DNA of 64,000 bases, taken from positions 1 to 64,000 of the forward strand of contig DAOOJE010000008.1 of assembly GCA_035384965.1 (NCBI GenBank), in the 5' to 3' direction. Of this stretch, positions 49,459-57,896 are shown piece by piece. The notes below the pieces were generated by a model, which was given only the letters and a program-made list of their open reading frames with translations, had not been told where the DNA came from and did not search any database. Made by a program: the position numbers and the translations under genes. Numbering within the stretch: the stretch's first letter is position 1; each line of letters begins with the position of its first letter. The DNA comes from JAAYVZ01 sp035384965 (GTDB taxonomy: Bacteria; Acidobacteriota; Thermoanaerobaculia; Thermoanaerobaculales; Thermoanaerobaculaceae).

Positions 49459-50306
49459 TGCGCTCGTTCCTCGTCCTGACGTGCCGGCTCCCGGCCGCCT
49501 GCGAGGATCGCCTCACCCAGCTTCTCGAGGCCGTCCCGGTACTGGGATGCCAGGTCGAGGACGAGGCACCCGACATCATTGTTTCCATCTTTCTCGAGGG
49601 CGAGCACGAGGACGCCCTCGCGGCGCTCGGTGCGGAGCTGCTGCTGCTCGGTGCCCGCGACATGGTGAGCGGGCCGTTCGCCGAGCGGGACTGGCTCGAG
49701 GAGTACCGCCGGGACGCCAGGCCCACCGCCGTCGGCGACCGGCTCTGGCTCGACCCCAATCCGGCCTCGCCCACCCCGCCGCCGGGGGACCGGCTGCACC
49801 TGCTGATCGAGCCTCGCCGGGCGTTCGGGACCGGGTCCCACGAGTCGACTCGGCTCGTGCTCGAAGTGCTCGAGACGCTCGACCTCGCAGGCGTGCGCGT
49901 CCTGGACGTCGGGTGCGGCTCGGGGATCCTCGCCCTCGCCGCCTGCGGCCTCGGGGCCGCCGCCGCGATCGGCTTCGACATCGACACCGATGCCGTGTTC
50001 GTGGCGCGGCAGACCGTGGCGATCCAGCCCCGCCCTCTCCCCGTTCGGATCTTCGCCGGCACGATCGGGGCGATTGCCGCTCGCGCCAGGTTCGACCTCA
50101 TCCTCGCCAACCTCCTCCCGGCCGAGTTCACCCCGTTTCTGGGCGAGCTCGCGGCGCTCCTGGCGGAGCGCGGCACCCTCGTGCTCTCGGGCCTCATGGC
50201 CGACCAGCGTCGGGTCGTCGAGGGCGATCTCGGCGCGTGCGGACTGCGAGTCGCGAAGGTGTTCGAGCTCGAGGAGTGGGTGGCGCTGCAGTGCGTGCCG
50301 GCATGA
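49458..50306 (+). CDS. prmA: ribosomal protein L11 methyltransferase
   Basis: PrmA trimethylates several amino groups of ribosomal protein L11 with S-adenosylmethionine. The 282-residue protein has the short N-terminal recognition domain and the SAM-binding core: GTGSHESTRLVLEVLE near residue 125, VLDVGCGSGILALAA near 152, GFDIDTDAVFVARQ and the catalytic-site ANLLPAEF near 217. The gene starts with GTG at the last base of the dnaJ stop and ends overlapping rsmE as ATGA. The dnaJ-prmA-rsmE order is a common bacterial arrangement. Confidence 0.92.
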   Translation: MRSFLVLTCRLPAACEDRLTQLLEAVPVLGCQVEDEAPDIIVSIFLEGEHEDALAALGAELLLLGARDMVSGPFAERDWLEEYRRDARPTAVGDRLWLDPNPASPTPPPGDRLHLLIEPRRAFGTGSHESTRLVLEVLETLDLAGVRVLDVGCGSGILALAACGLGAAAAIGFDIDTDAVFVARQTVAIQPRPLPVRIFAGTIGAIAARARFDLILANLLPAEFTPFLGELAALLAERGTLVLSGLMADQRRVVEGDLGACGLRVAKVFELEEWVALQCVPA

Positions 50307-51010
50307 CCGTGACGCGGCTGGTGTGGCGAGGTTCCGCCCTCGCAGCCGGCGACCACCTCTTGCCGGCCGCCGTCTCGCACCACGCCCGGGTGGCGAGGGT
50401 GGGCCCGGGCGAACCGGTGGAGGTCCTCGATCTCGACGGCACGGTCGGCGAAGGGGTGCTGCTCGGCTGGGAGGGCAGACGGGCCCGTCTCCGCATCGAC
50501 CACCTTTGTCGCGAGCGCGGCGAGCCGCCGGGAGCCCTGGTCGTGGGCCTGGGAGTGCTGCACACCCAGGCGTTCGACTGGGCGGTCGAGAAGCTGACCG
50601 AGCTGGGGGCGACGCGCATCGTGCCGCTGCTGTGCGAGCGCGTGCAGGGACGCCGCCACGAACTGCGCATCGAGCGGTGGCGGCGCCTTTCGGATGCCGC
50701 GGTCGCCCAGTGCGGCCGTAGCCGCCCGGCCGCCATCGACCGGGTGACGGCTCTGGAGGAGTTTCTCGGCGGCGCCCCCGGAGTCCGCCTCGTGGCCGAT
50801 TTCGGCGCCGGCCCGCTTCCAACCGCGCCGGTCCCGGTGCCGGGGGTCTCGATCCTGGTCGGCCCTGAAGGCGGGTTCACGCCGTCCGAGCTGGCGGCGG
50901 CGGCCGCTGCCGGCTTCCTCCCCCTCGGTCTCGGCCCGCGGACCCTCCGCGCCGAGACCGCTGCGGTCGGCGCCGTGGCGGTCGCCTGCGCCTGGGCCGG
51001 ATGGCTGTAG
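50303..51010 (+). CDS. rsmE: 16S rRNA (uracil-1498-N3)-methyltransferase
   Basis: RsmE methylates N3 of U1498 in 16S rRNA. The 235-residue SPOUT protein has an N-terminal PUA-like region (LPAAVSHHARVARVGPGEPV) and the trefoil-knot motifs: VVGLGVLHTQAFDWAVEKLTEL near residue 80 (shown split as VVGLGVLHTQAFDW, AVEKLTEL), VSILVGPEGGFTPSE near 177 and LGPRTLRAETAAVGAVAV near 205. Its ATG overlaps the prmA stop. It is the last gene of the hrcA series; a strong hairpin terminator follows 265 bases later. Confidence 0.93.
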   Translation: MTVTRLVWRGSALAAGDHLLPAAVSHHARVARVGPGEPVEVLDLDGTVGEGVLLGWEGRRARLRIDHLCRERGEPPGALVVGLGVLHTQAFDWAVEKLTELGATRIVPLLCERVQGRRHELRIERWRRLSDAAVAQCGRSRPAAIDRVTALEEFLGGAPGVRLVADFGAGPLPTAPVPVPGVSILVGPEGGFTPSELAAAAAAGFLPLGLGPRTLRAETAAVGAVAVACAWAGWL

Positions 51011-51379
51011 CCTACCTGCCGGAGGCCAGAAAAGGTTCGGGACCGCTCCCCCCCCTGAGAGCGGCCCCGAGGGCCGGGCACGATGCCCGGTGGGTTTCCC
51101 CGCTCCGGCAAACCACACCTCGCCGGGACGTATTCCCGCCCCGACGAGCCTCCCCCGCCTCGCCCGCCTCGACGCGACGCCTCCCGGCAGTTGACAAACG
51201 CGAGCCGATGTGTCACCGTACCCGAGTGAGGTTTGGTGGTTGCCTTGAGTTTCAGTCAGTGATCAGCTCATGACGCCGCAAGGACTCGCGACCTTGCGGC
51301 TTTTTTGGTGGGCCGGGCCGCACCCGGCAGGAGCAACGGCGGTCACGGAAGACCGCCCGCGGTAAGGAGAAGCAGCAGC
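51011..51379. other. 369-base gap between rsmE and cspA (leader region)
   Basis: No gene was found here. From left to right it holds several GC-rich inverted repeats around 51040-51110 (for example GGGCACGATGCCC), a perfect TTGACA at 51191-51196 with no good -10 box at 17 bases (CACCGT), a terminator-like hairpin at 51275-51306, and a long leader with AAGGAG at 51364-51369 in front of cspA. A small RNA or cold-shock leader is possible; I could not match it to a known RNA family. Confidence 0.5.
51275..51306 (+). terminator. rho-independent terminator or attenuator upstream of cspA
   Basis: GCCGCAAGG (51275-51283) pairs perfectly with CCTTGCGGC (51292-51300) around an 8-base loop, followed by six T residues. 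It may end the hrcA...rsmE message, or act as an attenuator in the cspA leader if transcription begins near 51220. Confidence 0.8.
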
Positions 51380-51580
51380 ATGGCGCAGGGAACTGTAAAG
51401 TGGTTCAACGACACCAAGGGCTTCGGGTTCATCACGCAGGAGGGCGGCGAGGACGTCTTCGTGCACTACACCGCCGTCGCCGGCGAGGGTTTCCGGACGC
51501 TCAAGGAAGGCGCTCGCGTCGAGTTCGACATCGTGCGCGGACCGAAGGGGCTGCAGGCCGCCAACGTTCGCACGATCTGA
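51380..51580 (+). CDS. cold shock domain protein (CspA family)
   Basis: The 66-residue protein is a single cold-shock OB fold with both RNA-binding motifs: RNP1 KGFGFITQ near residue 13 and RNP2 DVFVHYTAV near residue 25. The start is fixed by AAGGAG 11-16 bases upstream. It binds single-stranded RNA/DNA and melts secondary structure, often during cold or stationary growth. A 15-bp palindromic terminator follows 21 bases after the stop. The hairpin-bearing leader suggests post-transcriptional control. Confidence 0.95.
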   Translation: MAQGTVKWFNDTKGFGFITQEGGEDVFVHYTAVAGEGFRTLKEGARVEFDIVRGPKGLQAANVRTI

Positions 51581-51601
51581 CGTTCGTCACGCGCAACAGG
51601 C

Positions 51602-51631
51602 AAGAGGGCGACCCCGCGGGGTCGCCCTCTT
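51602..51631. terminator. bidirectional terminator between cspA and alr
   Basis: A perfect 30-base palindrome, AAGAGGGCGACCCCG and its exact complement, forms a 15-bp stem with no unpaired loop in sequence. It sits between the convergent cspA and alr genes. T-rich tracts are short on both sides (TTCGCTT on plus), but location and stem strength fit a shared terminator. Confidence 0.75.
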
Positions 51632-51657
51632 CGCTTGGTGCGCCCGACTCTCGCGGC

Positions 51658-52815
51658 TCACTCGACGAGGATGCGCGGCACCAGCGGCGAGAGGCGGGCG
51701 AGCAGCTCGTAGTTGATCGTCCCGGCGAGTTCCGCGAGCTCCTCCACCGTGACGCGCTCCTCGCCGTCCCGCCCGATCAGCGTCGCCACGTCTCCGACCC
51801 GCACGCCGTCGACGTCGGTGACGTCGACCATGATGATGTCCATGCACACCCGCCCGACGACCGGCGCCGGGCGCCCGTGCAGCAGCACGCGGGCACGGCT
51901 CGACAGGGCCCGCGGGTAGCCGTCGGCGTACCCTACCGGAATCACCGCGATGCGGGTCGAGCGCGTCGGCCGGTACGAAAGCCCGTATCCGATCGGCTCG
52001 CCCGCCTCGACGTGCTTGAGCTGGCCGACCCGGGCCCGCCAGCGCAGCGCCGGCGCCAGCTTGACACCGTCGCGCCCGTGCGCGAGCAGCCATGACAGGT
52101 GCGTCTCCTTCGAGGGCCAGTGGCCGTACAGCGAGATACCGATCCGGACCATATCGAAGTCAGCCTCCCGGAACAGCAGTGCCGCCGCCGAGCAGGCGGC
52201 ATGGGCGACCACGCGGGGCCCCGCCACTGCACGAACCATCTCCACGGCCTCGCAGAAGCGCGCCAGCTGGCGGTACGCGAAGCTGTGGTCGGTGGTGTCC
52301 TCGATGTTGGCGAAGTGGGTCGCCACTCCGACGACCCGCAAGCCCCGCTCCATCGCCGCGCGCGCGAGGAGCGTCACTTCCGACGGCCGCACCCCCTGCC
52401 GGTTCGTCCCGGTGTCCACCTTGAGATGGATGCCCAGCGGCTCCCCGAAAGCGCGAGCGCGCTCCCCCAGGGCGTCCAGCACCTCGACGGCCGAGACCAA
52501 CACCTCGACCGACGGGTCGACCACGGCCGCCACCTGCCCGGGGGTCAGATACCCCATGAGGAGGACAGGCAGCCGGATACCAGCCCGGCGCAGCGCCGCG
52601 ACCTCGTCGGCGCCGTGCACGCCGAGCATGTCGGCACCCGCCTCCTGGCAGACGCCCGCCACCGGCTCGAGACCGTGGCCGTACGCGTTCGCCTTCACCA
52701 CCGCCAGGAGGCGGGTGGAGGCGCCGACCACCTCCCGGAAGAGCTGCAGGTTGTGGCGAAGCGCCGGGCGGGAGATTTCGATCCAGGTCGTCAGGCCGTC
52801 GAAAGGAGTGCCCAT
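51658..52815 (-). CDS. alr: alanine racemase
   Basis: Alr makes D-alanine for peptidoglycan using pyridoxal phosphate. The 385-residue protein has the PLP lysine in LLAVVKANAYGHGLEPVA near residue 34, a TIM-barrel N-terminal domain (KVDTGTNRQGV, VATHFANIEDT) and the C-terminal beta domain with the catalytic-Tyr region IGYGLSYRPTRSTRIAVIPV and PVVGRVCMDIIMVDVTDV. I chose ATG 52815, just before the conserved WIEISRPAL; an in-frame Met 13 codons earlier is also possible. Convergent with cspA, divergent from the DUF5924 gene. Confidence 0.93.
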   Translation of the reverse strand: MGTPFDGLTTWIEISRPALRHNLQLFREVVGASTRLLAVVKANAYGHGLEPVAGVCQEAGADMLGVHGADEVAALRRAGIRLPVLLMGYLTPGQVAAVVDPSVEVLVSAVEVLDALGERARAFGEPLGIHLKVDTGTNRQGVRPSEVTLLARAAMERGLRVVGVATHFANIEDTTDHSFAYRQLARFCEAVEMVRAVAGPRVVAHAACSAAALLFREADFDMVRIGISLYGHWPSKETHLSWLLAHGRDGVKLAPALRWRARVGQLKHVEAGEPIGYGLSYRPTRSTRIAVIPVGYADGYPRALSSRARVLLHGRPAPVVGRVCMDIIMVDVTDVDGVRVGDVATLIGRDGEERVTVEELAELAGTINYELLARLSPLVPRILVE

Positions 52816-52857
52816 GTCGGGGCAGGAGTGTACGCCGGTCGAGGCATCCTGCAAGGG

Positions 52858-52863
52858 TAGAAT
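52858..52863 (+). promoter_or_regulatory. candidate -10 box (TAGAAT) directly before the DUF5924 gene
   Basis: TAGAAT ends 8 bases before the GTG start at 52872, so the transcript would be leaderless or nearly so. No -35 match at the usual distance. Confidence 0.35.
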
Positions 52864-52871
52864 GCCACCCC

Positions 52872-53933
52872 GTGAGAGGCGAGCGTCCCCTCGGAAGACG
52901 GCTGCGGGTCACCCGGAGGCTGGTCGGCAGGCGTGTCGAGCAGCTCCACGGCCGCTACGCCCGCCTGTTCTGGGCGGTCCACTCGGTGTGGGCGCTCGTC
53001 ACCGGCGTGGCCGTGCTGGTCCTGGCTCACAACCGCTACGGGTTTGTGAAGTGGGTCGTGCTCTTCCTCGGCCTGACCTGGCTCTCCACGCTCTTCTTCT
53101 CCCGCTTTGCCCGCCTTTCCGAGTCACGGGCGTTCCGCTTCGCCCAGGGGTTCGTCTCGTACCTGACGCGGGTCATGTACCAGGAGACCCTCTTCTTCTT
53201 GATCCCCTTCTACTTCTACTCGAGCACGTTTCCGTCGTGGAACAGCGCCTACGTGATGCTGCTGGCCGCGCTCGCGGTGCTTTCCTGTTTCGACATGCTC
53301 TTCGACCGGCTCATGCGAGAGATGCCGTGGTTCGCGCTCGCCTTCTTCCTCGTGGTGACGTTTTCGGCGCTGCAGTTCTTCATTCCGCTCCTGCTCTCCA
53401 TCCACATTACCCACGGAGCGCTCATCGCCGCCGCGGTGTCGCTTCTCGCCGCCGTTCCACTCGCCTTCACCTGGAGTCGCCTCAGGCAGCCGAAGGTGCT
53501 GCTCCGACTGGGCCTGGCCGTCGTTCTCGTGCTCGCGGGCGTCAAGGCGCTGCGCTTCGCGATCCCACCCGTGCCGCTGCGGCTCACGCGGGTCCGCTTC
53601 TCGGCCCGGATCGACCCCGCGACGCTGCGGGTTCCTGCCGAGCTCGAGCGGACCGTGACCGCGAGCCAGCTCCCCGAGGGCAAGCTCTACGCGACCGCGA
53701 CGATCTTCGCACCGTCCCGCCTGCCGGCCAGGCTCAGGCTGCGTTTCCTGCGCGACAGCAGCACGGTTCGCTGGTCGCGCACCGTCTCGCTCGTCGCCCA
53801 CGACAAGGGCTTCCGGATCTGGGACGTCTACAAGGGACGCAACGGCCGCATCGAGCCCGGGCGGTACACGGTGGAGATCTGGACCTCCGACAGCCAGCTC
53901 GTCGGCCGCAGCGACATCACCGTGACGCCTTGA
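52872..53933 (+). CDS. DUF5924 (DUF2914-like) membrane protein
   Basis: The 353-residue protein has about seven to eight membrane segments in the first 240 residues (WALVTGVAVLVLAH, KWVVLFLGLTWLSTLFF, LLAALAVLSCFDMLF, FFLVVTFSALQFFIPLLLSI, LIAAAVSLLAAVPLAF, LGLAVVLVLAGVKAL) and a C-terminal extracytoplasmic beta domain resembling DUF2914 (RDSSTVRWSRTVSLVAHDKG, RIEPGRYTVEIWTSDSQLVG). Family members are widespread with no known function. The start is GTG with AAGGG further upstream; a TAGAAT box is just ahead. Convergent with tpx. Confidence 0.75.
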   Translation: MRGERPLGRRLRVTRRLVGRRVEQLHGRYARLFWAVHSVWALVTGVAVLVLAHNRYGFVKWVVLFLGLTWLSTLFFSRFARLSESRAFRFAQGFVSYLTRVMYQETLFFLIPFYFYSSTFPSWNSAYVMLLAALAVLSCFDMLFDRLMREMPWFALAFFLVVTFSALQFFIPLLLSIHITHGALIAAAVSLLAAVPLAFTWSRLRQPKVLLRLGLAVVLVLAGVKALRFAIPPVPLRLTRVRFSARIDPATLRVPAELERTVTASQLPEGKLYATATIFAPSRLPARLRLRFLRDSSTVRWSRTVSLVAHDKGFRIWDVYKGRNGRIEPGRYTVEIWTSDSQLVGRSDITVTP

Positions 53934-53959
53934 CGACGCAAGACGCGTGTCAGCGAGTT

Positions 53960-54475
53960 TCAGCGCAGGCTGCGCACCGCGGCCAGTGCGGCGTCGTAGT
54001 CCGGCTCGTGCGAGATCTCGCCGACGAGCTGCTGGTAGCGAAGCACACCCTCGCGGTCGACGACGAGCACCGCGCGCGCATCGAGGCGGAGCTCCTTGAC
54101 GAGCAGCCCGTACGCCTGTCCGAAAGCCGCCTCGCGATGATCGGACACCGCCTCGAGGTTGGCGATGCCCTCGGTGGCGCAGAAGCGCTTCTGCGCGAAC
54201 GGGAGGTCCATCGACACCACGACAACCTTCACGTCGGGCCCGAGTCCCGCCGCTTCCTGGTTGAACCGCCGCGCCTGCGCGGCGCAGACCGGGGTGTCGA
54301 GCGACGGCACCGAGTTGATGACCACGATCTTGCCCCCCTCGCCGGACAGCGAGAACGGGGAAAGGTCAGCGCGCAGCGCCGTGAAATCGGGAGCCTTCTG
54401 GCCCACCGCGACGGGCTCGCCAGTCAGCGTGAGCGGGTTGCCGAGAAACGTCACAGCACCGGGACGATCAGCCAT
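53960..54475 (-). CDS. tpx: thiol peroxidase (atypical 2-Cys peroxiredoxin)
   Basis: Tpx reduces hydrogen and alkyl hydroperoxides with thioredoxin. The 171-residue protein has the peroxidatic Cys at residue 64 in SVPSLDTPVCAAQARRF and the resolving Cys at residue 99 in DLPFAQKRFCATEGI, the two-cysteine spacing of Tpx. The thioredoxin fold is complete from FLGNPLTLTGEPVAVG to the end. GTGGAGG precedes the ATG at 54475. It is 64 bases downstream of meaB but may have its own promoter. Convergent with the DUF5924 gene. Confidence 0.95.
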   Translation of the reverse strand: MADRPGAVTFLGNPLTLTGEPVAVGQKAPDFTALRADLSPFSLSGEGGKIVVINSVPSLDTPVCAAQARRFNQEAAGLGPDVKVVVVSMDLPFAQKRFCATEGIANLEAVSDHREAAFGQAYGLLVKELRLDARAVLVVDREGVLRYQQLVGEISHEPDYDAALAAVRSLR

Positions 54476-54539
54476 CTGCAGCCTCCACGGGGCGCACCGG
54501 CGCCCGAGCGTACAAGTGCGGGCGGTGCGCGGGCATTCC

Positions 54540-55631
54540 CTAGGAAACCAGCTCAAGCAAGCGCTGGGCTGCCGAGGTCGCCGGTAGTCGGCCATCCATG
54601 ACTGCCGCCTCGAGTTCCGGCAGCGTTCGCGCCACTTTGGGATTGGCGCGGAAGCGCTCCAGGAGCTGCTGCTCGATGAGGGCGTGCAGCCAGTCGCGCT
54701 CCTGCTCCCTGCGCCGGCGGTCAAACGCCCCGGACGCCTCGGCGGTGGAGCGAAACTCCTCGATCATCTGCCAGATCTCGGGAATCCCCTCGCCGGTGAG
54801 CGAGGAGGCGCACACCGCCCGGCTCTGCCAGCCCGGCGTGGCAGGCTGGAGGTAGTGAAGCGCCCGCTCGTACTCGCCGCGCGCCACCTCCGCCGCCACC
54901 TTGTTGTCCCCGTCTGCCTTGTTGACGAGGATGGCGTCGGCCAGCTCGACCACGCCTTTCTTGATGCCCTGGAGCTCGTCCCCCGCCCCGGCCACCAGCA
55001 CGAGCAGGAAGAAGTCGACCATCGAGCGAACCGTGACCTCGCTCTGCCCCACTCCGACCGTCTCGACCAGGATGACGTCGTAGCCTGCCGCCTCGAAGAG
55101 CAGGATCGTCTCCCGCGTCTTACGGGCGACGCCGCCGAGCACGCCGCCGGACGGAGACGGGCGAATGAACGCCCGGGGGTCGGCCGACAGCCGCTCCATC
55201 CGGGTCTTGTCGCCGAGGATCGAACCGCCGGTGCGGCTCGAGGTCGGGTCCACGGCGGTCACCGCGACACGGTGCCCCTGACTCGTGAGGTATGACCCCA
55301 GCGCCTCGATGAACGTGCTCTTGCCCGCCCCTGGCACACCGGTGATGCCAACGCGCACGGACCGCCCCGTGTGCGGCAGGAGCCTGCGCAGCACCTCCTG
55401 GGCCTGAGCGAGGTGAGCGGCAGCGTTGGACTCGACGAGCGTGATCGCCCTGCCGAGGCGGGTCCTGTCACCCGAGAGCACACCTTCGACGTACTCCTCG
55501 GTCGAGAGCTGGCGGCGGGTGGGGACGCGACGCGGTGCCCCGCGGTCCCGGCCTGGCAGCCCGTCGTGGCCGCCCTCGACTCCGGGAACCACTCGCAACG
55601 CCGACCGGCCGTCGCCTGAATCGTGGCTCAC
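54540..55631 (-). CDS. meaB: MeaB-type GTPase chaperone for methylmalonyl-CoA mutase
   Basis: MeaB protects methylmalonyl-CoA mutase from inactivation and controls loading of adenosylcobalamin by GTP hydrolysis. The protein (363 residues) has the P-loop VGITGVPGAGKSTFIEAL, the AVDPTSSRTGGSILGDKTRM switch region and VETVGVGQSEVTVRSMVD, the G3 motif, with LVNKADGDN as the guanine motif. The start is GTG at 55631 behind GGGAGG; another GTG 15 bases earlier is a poorer choice. It directly follows the large mutase subunit gene (78 bases). Confidence 0.92.
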   Translation of the reverse strand: MSHDSGDGRSALRVVPGVEGGHDGLPGRDRGAPRRVPTRRQLSTEEYVEGVLSGDRTRLGRAITLVESNAAAHLAQAQEVLRRLLPHTGRSVRVGITGVPGAGKSTFIEALGSYLTSQGHRVAVTAVDPTSSRTGGSILGDKTRMERLSADPRAFIRPSPSGGVLGGVARKTRETILLFEAAGYDVILVETVGVGQSEVTVRSMVDFFLLVLVAGAGDELQGIKKGVVELADAILVNKADGDNKVAAEVARGEYERALHYLQPATPGWQSRAVCASSLTGEGIPEIWQMIEEFRSTAEASGAFDRRRREQERDWLHALIEQQLLERFRANPKVARTLPELEAAVMDGRLPATSAAQRLLELVS

Positions 55632-55709
55632 CTCGCCTCCCCTCACCCCAGCTTACAGCAGGCCCGCCCGGCCCGGCGGCGCGGGCTGCGCCTCACCGCT
55701 CCTGGGGCC

Positions 55710-57896
55710 TCACAGCTCGATGTGGAGGCGCTGCGCCAGCTCGCCCAGCAGCAGCTTCGCCGCGTGCGGAATCACCGTGCCGGGCCCGAAGATCGCCGCC
55801 GCACCGTGGCTGCGCAGGTACTCGTAGTCCTGCGCCGGGATGACCCCGCCGCAGATCACCATGATGTCCTCGCGCCCGAGCCTGGCGAGTTCGGCGACGA
55901 GCTGCGGCAGCAACGTCTTGTGCCCGGCCGCCAGTGACGACATACCGACGATGTGGACGTCGTTTTCGACCGCCATGCGGGCGGTCTCCTCGGGGGTCTG
56001 GAACAGCGGCCCCACGTCGACGTCGAACCCCAGGTCGGCGAACGCCGTGGCCACCACCTTGGCGCCGCGGTCGTGCCCGTCCTGCCCCATCTTGGCCACC
56101 AGGATACGGGGCCGCCGCCCCTCGTGTCGCTCGAACGCAGCGACGAGCCGGCGCACCTCGCCCACCTCGTCGGCCTCTCCGAACTCGGCCGAATAGACTC
56201 CCGAAATCGTACGCACCTCCGCCTTGTGGCGCCCCCACACCTGCTCGATCGCCAGCGAGATCTCGCCGAGCGTGGCGCGGACTTTCGCCGCCTCGACGGC
56301 GAGCTCCAGCAGGTTCCCCTCGCCCGAGGCCGCCGCGCGCGTGATCGCATCGAGGGCGCGCTGTACGGCTCCACCGTCGCGGGTGCGCCGGAGCTCGGCC
56401 AGGCGCTCGATTTGCTGGCGGCGAACCACCGTGTTGTCGACCTCGAGGATCTCGATCGGCTCCTCGGTGAGCGGCCTGTACTTGTTGACCCCGACGATCG
56501 CCTCCTTGCCGGAGTCGATGCGCGCCTGGCGGCGGGCCGCAGCCTCCTCGATCCGCAGCTTGGGCAGCCCCGACTCGATCGCCTTCGCCATGCCGCCCAG
56601 CGCCTCGACCTCCTGGATGTGCCCCCACGCCTTGCGCATGAGTCGGTCGGTGAGCCACTCGAGGTAGTACGAGCCGCCCCACGGGTCGATGATCTGGCAG
56701 ATCTTCGTCTCTTCCTGGAGGTAAAGCTGGGTGTTGCGGGCGATGCGGGCCGAGAAGTCGGTGGGCAGCGCGATAGCCTCGTCGAGGGCGTTGGTGTGCA
56801 AGGACTGGGTGTGCCCGAGCGCTGCCGCCATCGCCTCGATGCAGGTGCGCACCACGTTGTTGTAGGGATCCTGCTCGGCGAGGCTCCAGCCCGAGGTCTG
56901 GGAGTGGGTGCGCAGCGCCATGGACTTCGGGTCGGACGGCTCGAACTGCCGGATGAGCTTGGCCCACAGCAGGCGGCCGGCGCGCAGCTTGGCCACCTCC
57001 ATGAAGTAGTTCATCCCCTCGGCCCAGAAGAACGACAGCCGCGGCGCGAACTCGTCGATCGCGAGCCCCGCCGCCAGCCCGGTCCGCACGTACTCGAGCC
57101 CGTCGGCCAGCGTGTACGCCAGCTCCAGGTCGGCGGTCGCCCCCGCCTCCTGCATGTGGTAGCCGGAAATCGAGATGGAGTTGAACTTCGGCATGTTGCG
57201 GGCGGTGTAGCTGAAGATGTCGGCGATGATCCGCATGCTCCCCTTGGGAGGGTAGATGTAGGTGTTGCGGACCATGAACTCCTTGAGGATGTCGTTTTGA
57301 ATCGTGCCGGAAAGCCTGGCGAGGGGCACCCCCTGCTCGAGCGCGGCCACGATGTAAAACGCCATCACCGGCAGGACCGCCCCGTTCATCGTCATCGACA
57401 CCGACATGACGCCGAGCGGGATGCCGTCAAACAGGATCTTCATGTCCTCCACCGAGTCGATGGCCACACCGGCCTTGCCGACATCGCCCACGACCCGCGG
57501 ATGGTCGGAGTCGTAGCCGCGATGCGTCGCCAGGTCGAACGCCACCGACAGCCCCTTCTGGCCGGCCGCCAGGTTGCGCCGGTAGAAGGCGTTGGACTCC
57601 TCCGCGGTCGAGAAGCCGGCGTACTGGCGCACGGTCCACGGCCGGATCACGTACATGCTGGCATACGGCCCGCGCAGGAACGGCGGGATGCCGGCAGTGT
57701 ACGAGAGGTGCTCGAGCCCCTCGAGATCCTCGGCGGCGTACAGCGGCCGCACCGGAATCTGCTCGTTGGTCATCCAGTGGAGGGTGTCCGGATCGATCCC
57801 CTTCTCGGCCCGCACCCGGGCCTTCCATTCGGCCAGGGAGCGCCGGGTGCCGGCCAGGCGCAGGGGTACGTTGGCGAAGGATGGGATCGTGCTCAT
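55710..57896 (-). CDS. mutB: methylmalonyl-CoA mutase, large subunit (B12-binding)
   Basis: The catalytic subunit rearranges succinyl-CoA and (R)-methylmalonyl-CoA with adenosylcobalamin. The 728-residue protein has the substrate-binding TIM barrel (SNAFYRRNLAAGQKGLSVAF, RGYDSDHPRVVGDVGKAGV, MTMNGAVLPVMAFYI) and a C-terminal B12 domain with the DxHxxG motif in MGQDGHDRGAKVVATAF and SLAAGHKTLLPQLVAEL. Its start overlaps the small-subunit stop by four bases, so the two are translated together. meaB follows. It likely supports propionate or odd-chain and branched amino acid catabolism, or a reverse route to propionyl-CoA. Confidence 0.95.
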   Translation of the reverse strand: MSTIPSFANVPLRLAGTRRSLAEWKARVRAEKGIDPDTLHWMTNEQIPVRPLYAAEDLEGLEHLSYTAGIPPFLRGPYASMYVIRPWTVRQYAGFSTAEESNAFYRRNLAAGQKGLSVAFDLATHRGYDSDHPRVVGDVGKAGVAIDSVEDMKILFDGIPLGVMSVSMTMNGAVLPVMAFYIVAALEQGVPLARLSGTIQNDILKEFMVRNTYIYPPKGSMRIIADIFSYTARNMPKFNSISISGYHMQEAGATADLELAYTLADGLEYVRTGLAAGLAIDEFAPRLSFFWAEGMNYFMEVAKLRAGRLLWAKLIRQFEPSDPKSMALRTHSQTSGWSLAEQDPYNNVVRTCIEAMAAALGHTQSLHTNALDEAIALPTDFSARIARNTQLYLQEETKICQIIDPWGGSYYLEWLTDRLMRKAWGHIQEVEALGGMAKAIESGLPKLRIEEAAARRQARIDSGKEAIVGVNKYRPLTEEPIEILEVDNTVVRRQQIERLAELRRTRDGGAVQRALDAITRAAASGEGNLLELAVEAAKVRATLGEISLAIEQVWGRHKAEVRTISGVYSAEFGEADEVGEVRRLVAAFERHEGRRPRILVAKMGQDGHDRGAKVVATAFADLGFDVDVGPLFQTPEETARMAVENDVHIVGMSSLAAGHKTLLPQLVAELARLGREDIMVICGGVIPAQDYEYLRSHGAAAIFGPGTVIPHAAKLLLGELAQRLHIEL

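Noticed and set aside
51001..51273. 90-codon plus-strand frame after rsmE
   Set aside because: Starts inside rsmE, Arg/Pro-rich, and runs through the cspA leader hairpin area; no family resemblance.
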